From Castellaniella sp. UBA6218 (GTDB lineage: Bacteria; Pseudomonadota; Gammaproteobacteria; Burkholderiales; Burkholderiaceae_B), in NCBI GenBank assembly GCA_002421865.1, contig DISE01000110.1, positions 1 through 10,288 of the forward strand: a stretch of 10,288 nucleotides of DNA. Direction: 5' to 3'. Under the pieces are notes generated by a model. That model did not search any database, was not told the origin of the DNA, and saw only the letters and a program-made list of their open reading frames with translations. Positions 1 through 6,835 of this stretch are shown here, one piece after another; position 1 is the first letter of the stretch; each line of letters opens with the position of its first letter. Made by a program: the position numbers and the translations under genes.

Positions 1-616
1 GGCCTGCCAGGGCGACGGCGTGGTGCGCGTGGAAATGCATTTCCTGCCCGACATGTACGTGCCCTGCGAGGTCTGCGAGGGTCGGCGCTACAACCGCGAA
101 ACCCTCGACATCCGCTACAGGGGCCTGTCCATCAGCGAGGTTCTTGACCTGACGGTCGCCCAGGCACTGGAACTTTTCCAGGCGGTACCCGCCGTGGCCC
201 GCAAGCTGCAGACCCTGATGGACGTCGGCCTGTCCTACATCCGCCTGGGCCAAAGCGCCACCACACTGTCGGGCGGCGAGGCGCAGCGCATCAAGCTGTC
301 CCAGGAGCTGTCCCGCCGTGGTTCGGAGCGCACCCTGTATGTGCTGGACGAACCCACCACAGGCCTGCACTTCCACGACATCGAAGTGCTGCTGGATGTC
401 TTGCGGCGCCTGGTGGACACGGGCAGCACCGTGCTGGTGATCGAGCACAACCTGGACGTGATCAAGACCGCCGACTGGGTCGTGGACCTGGGACCCGAAG
501 GGGGCGCGGGCGGCGGCCGGATCGTCGCCCAGGGCACGCCGGAAACCGTCGCCGCCACACCCGGCAGCCACACGGGCCGGTGGCTCAAGGACGTGCTGGC
601 GCCACGCGGCGCCTGA
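1..616 (+). CDS. uvrA: UvrABC system protein A, C-terminal part (5' end outside window)
   Basis: UvrA is the ATPase that finds bulky DNA lesions with UvrB and starts nucleotide excision repair in the cytoplasm. The reading frame is open from base 2, so the gene enters from the left and about 204 C-terminal residues are visible. The last cysteine of the first zinc-finger pair is at bases 5-7 (CQGDG) and the second pair (CEVC) at 65-76, the usual four-cysteine module inserted in the second ABC domain. The ABC signature LSGGEAQ begins at 266, Walker B (LYVLDEPTTGLHF) at 335, and the H-loop (VIEHNLDVIK) at about 437. The closing region, DLGPEGGAGGG followed by GTPETVA, is typical of UvrA. A GTG at 20 lies inside the conserved domain and is not a start. 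The stop TGA at 614-616 faces the stop of the diguanylate cyclase 6 bp away. Identity is near certain from sequence family knowledge. Confidence 0.97.
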   Translation, partial: ACQGDGVVRVEMHFLPDMYVPCEVCEGRRYNRETLDIRYRGLSISEVLDLTVAQALELFQAVPAVARKLQTLMDVGLSYIRLGQSATTLSGGEAQRIKLSQELSRRGSERTLYVLDEPTTGLHFHDIEVLLDVLRRLVDTGSTVLVIEHNLDVIKTADWVVDLGPEGGAGGGRIVAQGTPETVAATPGSHTGRWLKDVLAPRGA

Positions 617-622
617 CGCCCG

Positions 623-3403
623 TCACACCGGCGGCGCCACGGGCCCGTCCGGCCCCTCGGCCGCCCGGGCTGTCTCCACGCGATTACGGCCCCCTGCCTT
701 GGCCCGATACAGCGCCGCGTCCGCCCGGCCGACCAGGGTCTCGGCCCCGTGCGCGTCGTCCAGGTCCATTTCCGCCACGCCGATGCTGATCGTGACCCGT
801 CCCGACAGCCCATGCGCATGCGTGATGGCCAGCGCCTCGACCCGGGCCCGGATCCGCTCCGCCATTCCATGCGCCTCGCGGACGGCCAAGCCAGGCAGGA
901 TCACGGCGAATTCCTCGCCGCCGTAGCGGGCCGCCAGGTCCCCCGGCCGGCGCACGGACTCGAGGAGGACCCGGGCGATCCGGCACAGCACGACATCGCC
1001 CGCCGGATGCCCGTACTGGTCGTTGTAGGACTTGAACCAGTCCACATCCAGCATCAACAGGCTCATCGTCCGCCGGTCCCGCCGGGACCGGTCTCCTTCA
1101 CGCGCCAGCACCTCATCGAAATGACGACGGTTGGCCAGCCCGGTCAGGCCGTCGGTCAGCGACAGGCCGACCAGGCGCTGATTGGCCTGCACGAGCGCCT
1201 GCGTGCGCTCGGCCACCTGGCGTTCGAGATCCTGGGCATGGCTGCGCTGCCGGTCGGCCATGCGCTCCAGCGCATGCGCCAGGACCACGACCTCTCGCAC
1301 CGGACTGCGGACCGAAGGGCTGAACCGTCCCCCGCCGCCCGCGAGATCCTCGGCCCAGCGGCTGAGGGCGCGCAGGGGGCGCGACAGCCACCAGGCCGCC
1401 AGCAGGGCGGCCACGACCCCGACCACCCAGAAACCCAGGATCAGCAGGCCGATGCGGTTCAGGGCCCGCTCGGCCGGTTCGGCGTAGCGGCTTTCCGGCA
1501 GCGCCAGGGCGATGGTGAGCATGGGTCCGTCCGGCAGCTGGATCGACTGCCAGCGGGCCAGGAAGCGGCGGCCTTCGGATTCCAGGGACTGCCGGCCCGC
1601 GACCTTGTCCGCATGGAGAATGCGCGCGCCCAGCTGGCGGATCTCGGGCGACTCGCTCTGGTCGGCCAGAACCCGGCGGGCCTGCCCGCCATCCAGGTGA
1701 TAGATCGGCTCGCCGCCGGAACTGGCCAGCAGCGCGCCGTCGGATTCCGCCAGAAAGGCGATGCCGCCGATCCGGGCCATTTCCGCGCGCAGGAACCGGC
1801 TGATCTGGGACAGCGCCACATCGGCCGTCAGCACGCCAGCCAGACGGCCCGCCTCGTCGCGCAGCGCGACCGACATGCCCATGCCCATGCCCTCGAAGAG
1901 GCCGTCGGGGTCGTCCACGGCATAGCGGTAGGCCGGATACCAGCGCAGGCTGTCGGCCTGCAAAGCGGCCTGGAACCAGGGCCGGATCCGCGCATCGTAG
2001 TGAGGATTGCCGGTCCCGGCCGATGTGCTGGGCCGGTTGTCGTCGTCGACCCGGTCGATGCGCAACGCCCCGCCGGGGACGTCGGCCTGCAGAATGCGCA
2101 GGCCGCGTTCGGCCCCCATCGGCGGACGGCCCGCACCCAGGTATCCGCCATCGGCCGTGCCGACGGACAGCAGCGTCAGCAAGGGCTGCTGGCGCAATTG
2201 CAGCAGGAAGCTGCGCAGCAGATCCTCGCGCCTGTCCAGACTGGCCAGTCCGTTCTTGAACTGGCCGGCATTGAAGGTCGCGGCCGCGCGCGGCACCTCG
2301 AAGAAGTCGATCACTTTGTTCCTGAGCTGATCGGCCAGTTCGTCGACCTGTTGATGTTCGAGATCCTCGACCGCCTGAATCGAGGCCGTGAACACGAGCC
2401 AGCCCGCCAGGCCGACCATCAGCGGCATGGGCGCCAGGGTGGCGATCAGCAACAGCGTACGCAGGGACGCCAGCCCGTCCCGTGCAACACGCTCACCAGG
2501 CCGGAAACGCCAGGCGCCGCTGCGGTACAGAACCGCCAGCAGCAGGAGCAGCGTCACGGTCACCCCCACCCCGCGGATCAGCCAGGCGCGCGCAGGATCA
2601 TAGGCCAGGCCGTCCTTGGGCACCGCGGCCAGTTCCCAGGTGGCGTCCGGCAGCGCGATCGCCGCCGGCACATGTTCCTGGTCGAACAGCGCCATGTCGC
2701 CGAACAAGCCATAGGCGGGCCGGTCGTCCTCGCGGCTGCGGATCGCCAGGTCGAAGAGGGCCTCCGGTCCGATCAGCCCGGCGCGGCGCAAGATGTTTTC
2801 CAGATCGACCGTCAAGGCCGTCATGCCGCGATAGCCGGCGCCGCCGGCGGCGGCCGGCGCGTCGAAGATCGGCGCGCGGAAGATCAGCCCGGTGCGCCCC
2901 GTCTGCACCAGGCGGGTGGATCCGTCGATCACGGGCACGCGATGCCGGATCATATAGGCGATCTTGGCCATGAACTGGGGTCGCAGGCCGTAGTCCAGGC
3001 CGATGACGGGCTCGTTGCCGGCGATCGGATAGACCTGCTCGATACGCAGCTTGCGGACGAACACGATGCTGCGGATGTCGGGACGGGCCTGCACCATGGA
3101 GGGCGCGATCGAGGCGAACGGCCCCGCCTCGGTGCCGGGCGCGGCGGCCAACACGGCGGCCAGGCGCCCGTTCAGATTCTGCAGCGCCCGCAGATCGTCG
3201 TGAAGCCGGGCGACGCGGCCGTCGAACTGCTGGCGCACACCGGCCATGACGCGCGCCTCGCTGCGGGAGCGGTCGTAGTGCTCCGCGCCCAGCACGGCGG
3301 CGACGCCGAGAAGGCACAGCAGGATCACGACGGACAGCGTACGTTTCAACCTGGACCCCCAGTGCGCAAGCCCTGTTTCCGGCAGTTTCTCATCCGCATA
3401 CAT
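623..3403 (-). CDS. Membrane diguanylate cyclase with CHASE and dCache-like sensors, HAMP and GGDEF
   Basis: Predicted to make cyclic di-GMP from two GTP at the inner membrane. From the N-terminus of 926 residues: TM1 (about 22-40); a periplasmic CHASE-like domain (about 60-270) with the RIEQVYPIAGNEPVIGLDYG segment at 120-139; TM2 (about 275-293); a short basic cytosolic linker; TM3 (about 315-340); a second periplasmic, dCache-like region (about 345-645) with YDARIRPWFQAA at 469-480; TM4 (about 649-673); HAMP (about 675-720); a short coiled coil (721-744); and GGDEF (about 748-910). The active-site motif is GGEEF at 828-832, the metal-binding Asp is in LDVDWFK (D786), and an inhibitory-site RxxD (R819-D822) lies five residues before it, so catalysis with product inhibition is expected. 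There is no EAL domain. The ATG at 3403 is chosen because it leaves a short N-terminus before TM1; no clear Shine-Dalgarno precedes it. The ligand cannot be read from sequence. Confidence 0.93.
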   Translation of the reverse strand: MYADEKLPETGLAHWGSRLKRTLSVVILLCLLGVAAVLGAEHYDRSRSEARVMAGVRQQFDGRVARLHDDLRALQNLNGRLAAVLAAAPGTEAGPFASIAPSMVQARPDIRSIVFVRKLRIEQVYPIAGNEPVIGLDYGLRPQFMAKIAYMIRHRVPVIDGSTRLVQTGRTGLIFRAPIFDAPAAAGGAGYRGMTALTVDLENILRRAGLIGPEALFDLAIRSREDDRPAYGLFGDMALFDQEHVPAAIALPDATWELAAVPKDGLAYDPARAWLIRGVGVTVTLLLLLAVLYRSGAWRFRPGERVARDGLASLRTLLLIATLAPMPLMVGLAGWLVFTASIQAVEDLEHQQVDELADQLRNKVIDFFEVPRAAATFNAGQFKNGLASLDRREDLLRSFLLQLRQQPLLTLLSVGTADGGYLGAGRPPMGAERGLRILQADVPGGALRIDRVDDDNRPSTSAGTGNPHYDARIRPWFQAALQADSLRWYPAYRYAVDDPDGLFEGMGMGMSVALRDEAGRLAGVLTADVALSQISRFLRAEMARIGGIAFLAESDGALLASSGGEPIYHLDGGQARRVLADQSESPEIRQLGARILHADKVAGRQSLESEGRRFLARWQSIQLPDGPMLTIALALPESRYAEPAERALNRIGLLILGFWVVGVVAALLAAWWLSRPLRALSRWAEDLAGGGGRFSPSVRSPVREVVVLAHALERMADRQRSHAQDLERQVAERTQALVQANQRLVGLSLTDGLTGLANRRHFDEVLAREGDRSRRDRRTMSLLMLDVDWFKSYNDQYGHPAGDVVLCRIARVLLESVRRPGDLAARYGGEEFAVILPGLAVREAHGMAERIRARVEALAITHAHGLSGRVTISIGVAEMDLDDAHGAETLVGRADAALYRAKAGGRNRVETARAAEGPDGPVAPPV

Positions 3404-3423
3404 TTTGCGCCACTAGGAAACAT

Positions 3424-3598
3424 GCCCCCCACGCTACGCGGGCTGCGCCCGCTTGCTGCCCCCCCGAGGGGGGCGCGTTCTGCCTTGGGGCGGCCCGGCG
3501 GCAAAACACCGCCCCCCACGCTACGCAGCCTGCGGCCGCTTGCTGCCCCCCCGAGGGGGGGCGCGTTCTGCCTTGGGGCGGCCCAGCGGCAAAACACC
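3424..3598. repeat. Two tandem copies of an 87/88-bp GC-rich intergenic repeat
   Basis: Unit 1 is 3424-3510 and unit 2 is 3511-3598. Both start GCCCCCCACGCTACGC and end GGCAAAACACC. They differ by three substitutions in the first stem, one in the GGCCCRGCGG segment near the end, and one extra G in unit 2's G run. Each unit can form two hairpins: a 6-bp stem with a TGC loop (3438-3452; counterpart 3525-3539) and a C-run/G-run stem (3458-3474; counterpart about 3545-3562). Similar GC-rich units (CCCCCCGAGGGGGG followed by CCTTGGGGCGGCCC) are, from memory, frequent between genes in Burkholderiales; I could not search to confirm this. Here they occupy most of the divergent region between the cyclase and tctD, where promoters would be expected. 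Confidence 0.9.
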
Positions 3599-3610
3599 AT
3601 GCTCCACCTC

Positions 3611-3626
3611 GCGGCTTGCAAGCCGC
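3611..3626. promoter_or_regulatory. 16-bp perfect palindrome upstream of tctD, candidate operator
   Basis: GCGGCTTG followed by CAAGCCGC is a perfect dyad. It lies 20 bp before the preferred tctD start and just outside the tandem repeats. It sits close to where RNA polymerase would contact a tctD promoter, so it could be an operator for TctD or another regulator. OmpR-type regulators more often bind direct repeats, which argues somewhat against TctD itself. The dyad is directly seen; its role is inference. Confidence 0.4.
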
Positions 3627-3632
3627 TCGGTC

Positions 3633-3638
3633 TATGAT
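3633..3638 (+). promoter_or_regulatory. Possible -10 box for tctDE
   Basis: TATGAT matches the sigma-70 -10 consensus at five of six positions. It ends 7 nt before the ATG at 3646, which would place the transcript start at or next to that ATG. No good -35 hexamer is seen at 16-18 bp upstream; the interval falls in the 16-bp palindrome, which could fit an activator-dependent promoter. This is a weak call based on one short motif. Confidence 0.3.
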
Positions 3639-3645
3639 GGGCGAT

Positions 3646-4329
3646 ATGCGCATCCTGCTGATCGAAGACGAATCCGAGCTGGCCTCGTGGCTGGCCCGCG
3701 GTCTGGCCCGCCACGGCGGGTTCATGGTCGACTGGGCCGACGATGCCGAGCTCGCCGAACGCCGCCTGGCGGTCGAGGAGTTCGACGCGATCGTCCTCGA
3801 TCTGGGGCTGCCGGGGATGGACGGCCACGAATTCCTGCGCCGCCTGCGCGGGCGCGACGACCGCTGCCCGGTGCTGGTGCTGACCGCGCGCGACTCGCTG
3901 TCCGAGCGCATCGGCACGCTCCACGAGGGCGCGGACGACTTCATGCACAAGCCCTTCGCCATCGAGGAACTCGAAGCCCGGCTCAATGCCCTGATCCGGC
4001 GCAGCCGGGGCCGCGAGCACCCCCGCTGGACGCTGGGCGACCTGGTGCTGGACATCGGCAGCCAGCGCTTCCTGCATCACGACGAGGCGCTGAACCTGTC
4101 GCCCCGGGAATACGCGGCGCTCAAGGTGCTGATGCAAAAGGCGGGGGAACCGGTCGCCAAGCACCAGATCCTGGAACGCATCAGCCCGGACGACACGGCG
4201 ATCAACCTGGAGGCCATCGAGGTCCTGGTGCACCGGCTGCGCAAGAAGCTGGCCGGCACGGGCGTGCAGATCGTCACACTGCGCGGGATGGGCTACTGCC
4301 TGGAGCCGACCCGTGACGCGCCCGGCTGA
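3646..4329 (+). CDS. tctD: OmpR-family response regulator TctD of the tricarboxylate transport system
   Basis: Cytoplasmic DNA-binding response regulator, expected to be phosphorylated by TctE and to activate tctCBA. It has 227 residues, normal for the OmpR/PhoB class. The receiver domain (1-about 118) has the acidic pair E7/D8, phospho-acceptor D52 (VLDLGLPGMDG), T80 and K102 (HKPF). The winged helix (about 130-220) carries NLSPREYAALKVL and ends with the usual LRGMGYCL. The start MRILLIEDE at 3646 matches how this family normally begins. ATGs at 3634 and 3637 and a TTG at 3616 are in frame but add non-family residues. No clear Shine-Dalgarno precedes any of them. The 3' end overlaps tctE by 17 nt. 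Assignment as TctD rests on the adjacent TctE-type kinase and tctCBA; the domain class is certain and the exact target is inferred. Confidence 0.93.
   Translation: MRILLIEDESELASWLARGLARHGGFMVDWADDAELAERRLAVEEFDAIVLDLGLPGMDGHEFLRRLRGRDDRCPVLVLTARDSLSERIGTLHEGADDFMHKPFAIEELEARLNALIRRSRGREHPRWTLGDLVLDIGSQRFLHHDEALNLSPREYAALKVLMQKAGEPVAKHQILERISPDDTAINLEAIEVLVHRLRKKLAGTGVQIVTLRGMGYCLEPTRDAPG
4302..4305 (+). promoter_or_regulatory. Ribosome-binding site for tctE
   Basis: GGAG lies inside the end of tctD, 7 nt before the GTG at 4313. It supports the GTG start and translational coupling of the kinase to the regulator. Confidence 0.6.
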
Positions 4330-5743
4330 GCGCCGGCCCGGCAGCCTCCGGTCCCTGCTGCTGTGGATCCTGGTGCCGGCCCAGCTCCTGGTCCTGAGCC
4401 TGGCCCTGTGGTTTTCCAGCAACCAATTGCACCATCAGGTCGATCTGGCCTACGACCGCTCCCTGGCGGGCGCCTTGCGCGCCATCGACCACAATATCTC
4501 CACCGCCAGCGGCGGCCTGTCCGTGGAGCTGCCCTACCTGATGCTGGAATTCTTCGAGCTGACCGCCAACGACTCGGTCTACTACCGGATCCTGACGGAG
4601 GACGGCCTGGCCGACATCGGCAACCAGGATCTGCCGCTGCCCGGCACGCGGCTGGCCTCGAACACGCCGGTGTTCTACGACCGCGACTACCTGGGCGCGT
4701 CCATCCGCATCGCCGCCCTGGCCCGGCCCATGTCGCCACCGCTCTACGGTCAGAAGGCGGGCCGGGTCATCGTCATGGTGGGCGAGGACCGCGGCGGCCG
4801 TGACCAGATGATCCGCGACATGATGATCCGCAACATCGTGCGCGACCTGATCGAAGTCCTGGCTTCCACCGGCCTGATCGTCGTCGGCGTGCTGGTCGGC
4901 CTGAGGCCGCTGACGCGCCTGTACCGCAAGCTGAAGGGCAGGGCGCCCGACGACCTCAGCCCGATCTCCGCGCCGGAGCTCCCCCGCGAAGTCCGGCCGC
5001 TGGTGGACGCCGTCAACCAGCATGTCGCCCGCCACGCCCGCCAGGCGCGCCGGCAGCGCCAATTCCTGGACGATGCCTCGCACCAGCTCCGCACGCCGCT
5101 GGCCATCCTGCATACCCAGCTGGACTACGCCCTGCGCGAATCCGACCCGGCCGAGGCGCGCGCCGCCCTGCTGGCCATGCGCGGCGGCCTGGACCAGGCG
5201 CAGCGCACGGCCGCGCAGATGCTGGCGCTCGCCCGCGCCCGGGAAGCCGACACCGCCGCCAGCCCGCCCCGGACGGTGCCGCTCACCCCCCTGGCCCAGG
5301 ACGTCATCCGCCAGCTCTACAGCCTGGCGCGCCAGAAGCGGCAGACCATCGCGATGGACGGCGGCGAACTCGGCGCCACGGTGACCGGCTTCGAATGGCT
5401 GCTGCGGGAAGCACTCGTCAACCTGATGGACAACGCCATCAAATACACGCCCGAGGGAGGCGCGATCACCCTGAGGATCGAACACACACCCGGCGGCATC
5501 GCCCTGAGTGTGCGGGACACAGGCCCCGGCATGACCGAGACCGACATCCGCAAGGCGGGACGGCGCTTCCGCAGGGGACAGGCCGGCAAGCGCGCGCACG
5601 GCGCGGGCCTGGGCCTGGCCATCGTCCATACCATCATGCGGCGGCATGGCGGCGTCCTGCGCATCGAGCCCGCCGGGCCCGGCGTCCAGGTCTCGCTCGT
5701 TTTCCCTGCCGATCAGGGTTTTCCCGCGAAATCGTCTTTTTGA
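4313..5743 (+). CDS. tctE: Sensor histidine kinase TctE
   Basis: Inner-membrane histidine kinase, partner of TctD, expected to sense tricarboxylate in the periplasm. Of 476 residues, TM1 is about 14-34. The periplasmic segment is about 36-180 and resembles the two-component sensor N-terminal domain of TctE proteins (LPYLMLEFFELTANDSVYYRI at 73-93). TM2 is about 182-198, followed by a HAMP-like linker. The dimerisation/phosphoacceptor helix has H257 in DDASHQLRTPLAIL. The ATPase domain has the N box (E366, N370, N374 in LVNLMDNAIKYTP), G1 (DTGPGM, 402-407) and G2 (GAGLGLAI, 430-437), so it appears fully active. It starts with GTG inside tctD, 17 nt overlap, with GGAG 7 nt upstream. In Bordetella the equivalent pair is called BctDE. 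The family call is strong; citrate as the signal is inferred from the neighbours. Confidence 0.94.
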   Translation: MTRPAERRPGSLRSLLLWILVPAQLLVLSLALWFSSNQLHHQVDLAYDRSLAGALRAIDHNISTASGGLSVELPYLMLEFFELTANDSVYYRILTEDGLADIGNQDLPLPGTRLASNTPVFYDRDYLGASIRIAALARPMSPPLYGQKAGRVIVMVGEDRGGRDQMIRDMMIRNIVRDLIEVLASTGLIVVGVLVGLRPLTRLYRKLKGRAPDDLSPISAPELPREVRPLVDAVNQHVARHARQARRQRQFLDDASHQLRTPLAILHTQLDYALRESDPAEARAALLAMRGGLDQAQRTAAQMLALARAREADTAASPPRTVPLTPLAQDVIRQLYSLARQKRQTIAMDGGELGATVTGFEWLLREALVNLMDNAIKYTPEGGAITLRIEHTPGGIALSVRDTGPGMTETDIRKAGRRFRRGQAGKRAHGAGLGLAIVHTIMRRHGGVLRIEPAGPGVQVSLVFPADQGFPAKSSF

Positions 5744-5745
5744 AA

Positions 5746-5767
5746 GCCGGCGGAAAGCTTGGCCGGC
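5746..5767. promoter_or_regulatory. Inverted repeat in the tctE-tctC gap
   Basis: GCCGGC (5746-5751) and GCCGGC (5762-5767) form a 6-bp stem with a 10-nt loop, immediately after the tctE stop; the second arm lies inside the palindrome GGCCGGCC (5761-5768). No T-tract follows, so it is not an ordinary terminator. It could be an operator, a processing site separating tctDE from tctCBA messages, or chance in GC-rich DNA. The 91-bp gap (5744-5834) is the natural place for a tctCBA promoter, but no convincing -35/-10 pair is visible. Confidence 0.3.
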
Positions 5768-5821
5768 CTAAGGTGTCGCCAACGCGCGCCCTCCATTCCA
5801 ACAGCGCGCTCCCAGACATCC

Positions 5822-5828
5822 AAGGAGA
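5822..5828 (+). promoter_or_regulatory. Strong ribosome-binding site for tctC
   Basis: AAGGAGA, 6 nt before the ATG at 5835, is the best Shine-Dalgarno site in the transporter region. It fits the need for more binding protein than permease. Confidence 0.8.
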
Positions 5829-5834
5829 CCCGCC

Positions 5835-6815
5835 ATGAAATCCCGTTCCCTGTCGCTGCTGCTGGGCGGCGCCCTGCTCTCACTCGGCCTGGCGGCCCAG
5901 GCCGCGCCAACCAAGCCCGAATGCATCGCGCCCGCCAACCCGGGCGGCGGCTTCGATCTGACCTGCCGCCTGGCACAGGAAGGCCTGAAAGCCTCCGGCG
6001 CCCTGACCGACCCGATGCGCATCGTCTACATGCCCGGCGGCATCGGCGCCGTCGCCTACAACCATGTGATCGCCCAGAAACCGGACGATCCCAATTCCAT
6101 CGTGGCCTTTTCCGGCGGTTCGCTGCTGAACCTGGCCCAGAAGAAATTCGGCCGCTACAACGTGAACGACGTGCGCTGGCTGGCCGCGGTGGGCGCAGAC
6201 TTCGGCGTGGCCGTGGTGCGCGACGACTCGCCGTACAAGAATCTGAAAGACCTGATGGCGGCCTTCAAGCAGGATCCGAGCAAGATCGTCCTGGGCGCCG
6301 GCGGCACCGTCGGCAGCCAGGACTGGATGAAGGCGGCGCTGACGGCGCGCGCGGCGGGCGTGGACTATCGCAAGATGCGCTTCGTGGCCTTCGAGGGCGG
6401 CGGCGACGCGATCACCGCCCTGCGCGGCGGCCACATCCAGGCCTACATGGGCGACGCGGCCGAGGCCTTCACCATGCTCGAAGGCGGCGCCCCGATCCGT
6501 GTCCTGGCCGTGTTCAACGACGCGCGCCTGCCGGGCAAGCTGTCCTCCGTGCCCACCGCCCAGGAGGAAGGCTTCGACATCCAGTGGCCCATCATCCGCG
6601 GCTTCTACGTCGGCCCGAAGGTTTCGGACGCCGACTACCAATGGTGGGTCGATGCCTTCGACAAGACCCAGGCGGACCCGTCCTTTGCCGCGATCCGCGA
6701 CAAACAGGGTCTGTTTCCTTTCAACAAGTCGGGCGCCGAACTGGACAAGTACGTCAAGGCTCGCGTCGCCGACTACACCAAGCTGGCCAATGAATTCGGC
6801 CTGATCCGTCAATAA
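5835..6815 (+). CDS. tctC: Tripartite tricarboxylate transporter substrate-binding protein TctC
   Basis: Periplasmic extracytoplasmic receptor that binds a tricarboxylate and delivers it to TctAB. It has 326 residues, normal for this family. A Sec signal peptide is clear: basic MKSR, hydrophobic core to about residue 20, cleavage likely after AQA (about 23). The mature part opens with ECIAPANPGGGFDLTC, then YMPGGIGAVAYN, VAFSGGSLLNLAQ, and later WPIIRGFYVGPKVSDADYQWW. These stretches closely match what I recall of the Salmonella TctC citrate/tricarballylate receptor, and are more specific than the general Bug family pattern. A strong AAGGAGA precedes the ATG. It is first of the tctCBA set and ends 20 bp before tctB. 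Citrate or a close analogue (cis-aconitate, tricarballylate) is the likely ligand. This substrate call is inferred from similarity, since Bug proteins vary. Confidence 0.95.
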   Translation: MKSRSLSLLLGGALLSLGLAAQAAPTKPECIAPANPGGGFDLTCRLAQEGLKASGALTDPMRIVYMPGGIGAVAYNHVIAQKPDDPNSIVAFSGGSLLNLAQKKFGRYNVNDVRWLAAVGADFGVAVVRDDSPYKNLKDLMAAFKQDPSKIVLGAGGTVGSQDWMKAALTARAAGVDYRKMRFVAFEGGGDAITALRGGHIQAYMGDAAEAFTMLEGGAPIRVLAVFNDARLPGKLSSVPTAQEEGFDIQWPIIRGFYVGPKVSDADYQWWVDAFDKTQADPSFAAIRDKQGLFPFNKSGAELDKYVKARVADYTKLANEFGLIRQ

Positions 6816-6835
6816 GCCAGGATCCGGACCCCGCC

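Noticed and set aside
598..613. GGCGCC-ACGC-GGCGCC hairpin at the end of uvrA as a terminator
   Set aside because: The stem is only 6 bp, lies within the coding sequence, and has no T-tract after it.
3424..3598. CRISPR-like array
   Set aside because: There are only two units, directly adjacent with no unique spacers, and both contain long GC hairpins. This is a tandem intergenic repeat.
749..3637. 962-residue plus-strand open frame opposite the diguanylate cyclase
   Set aside because: It is rich in Q, H, R, G and P with no recognisable domain, whereas the minus-strand frame has clear CHASE, HAMP and GGDEF motifs. Long antisense openings are expected at this GC content. It also runs into the tandem repeats.
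3616..3645. Longer tctD starts: TTG at 3616, ATG at 3634 or 3637
   Set aside because: They add residues not found at the front of OmpR-type regulators and have no Shine-Dalgarno. TTG 3616 lies inside the palindrome. ATG 3634 and 3637 cannot be fully excluded.
3346..4422. 358-residue minus-strand frame over tctD and the repeats
   Set aside because: It is antisense to a clear response regulator. Its tail translates the intergenic repeats, a pattern I recall from spurious annotations in related genomes.
4274..5647. 457-residue minus-strand open frame opposite tctE
   Set aside because: It has low-complexity composition and no motifs, and is the shadow of a clear histidine kinase.
5740..5772. 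TTGAAA (5740-5745) as a -35 box for tctCBA
   Set aside because: No -10 hexamer is found at 16-18 bp; the nearest AT-containing stretch (CCTAAG) is 21 bp away and a poor match.
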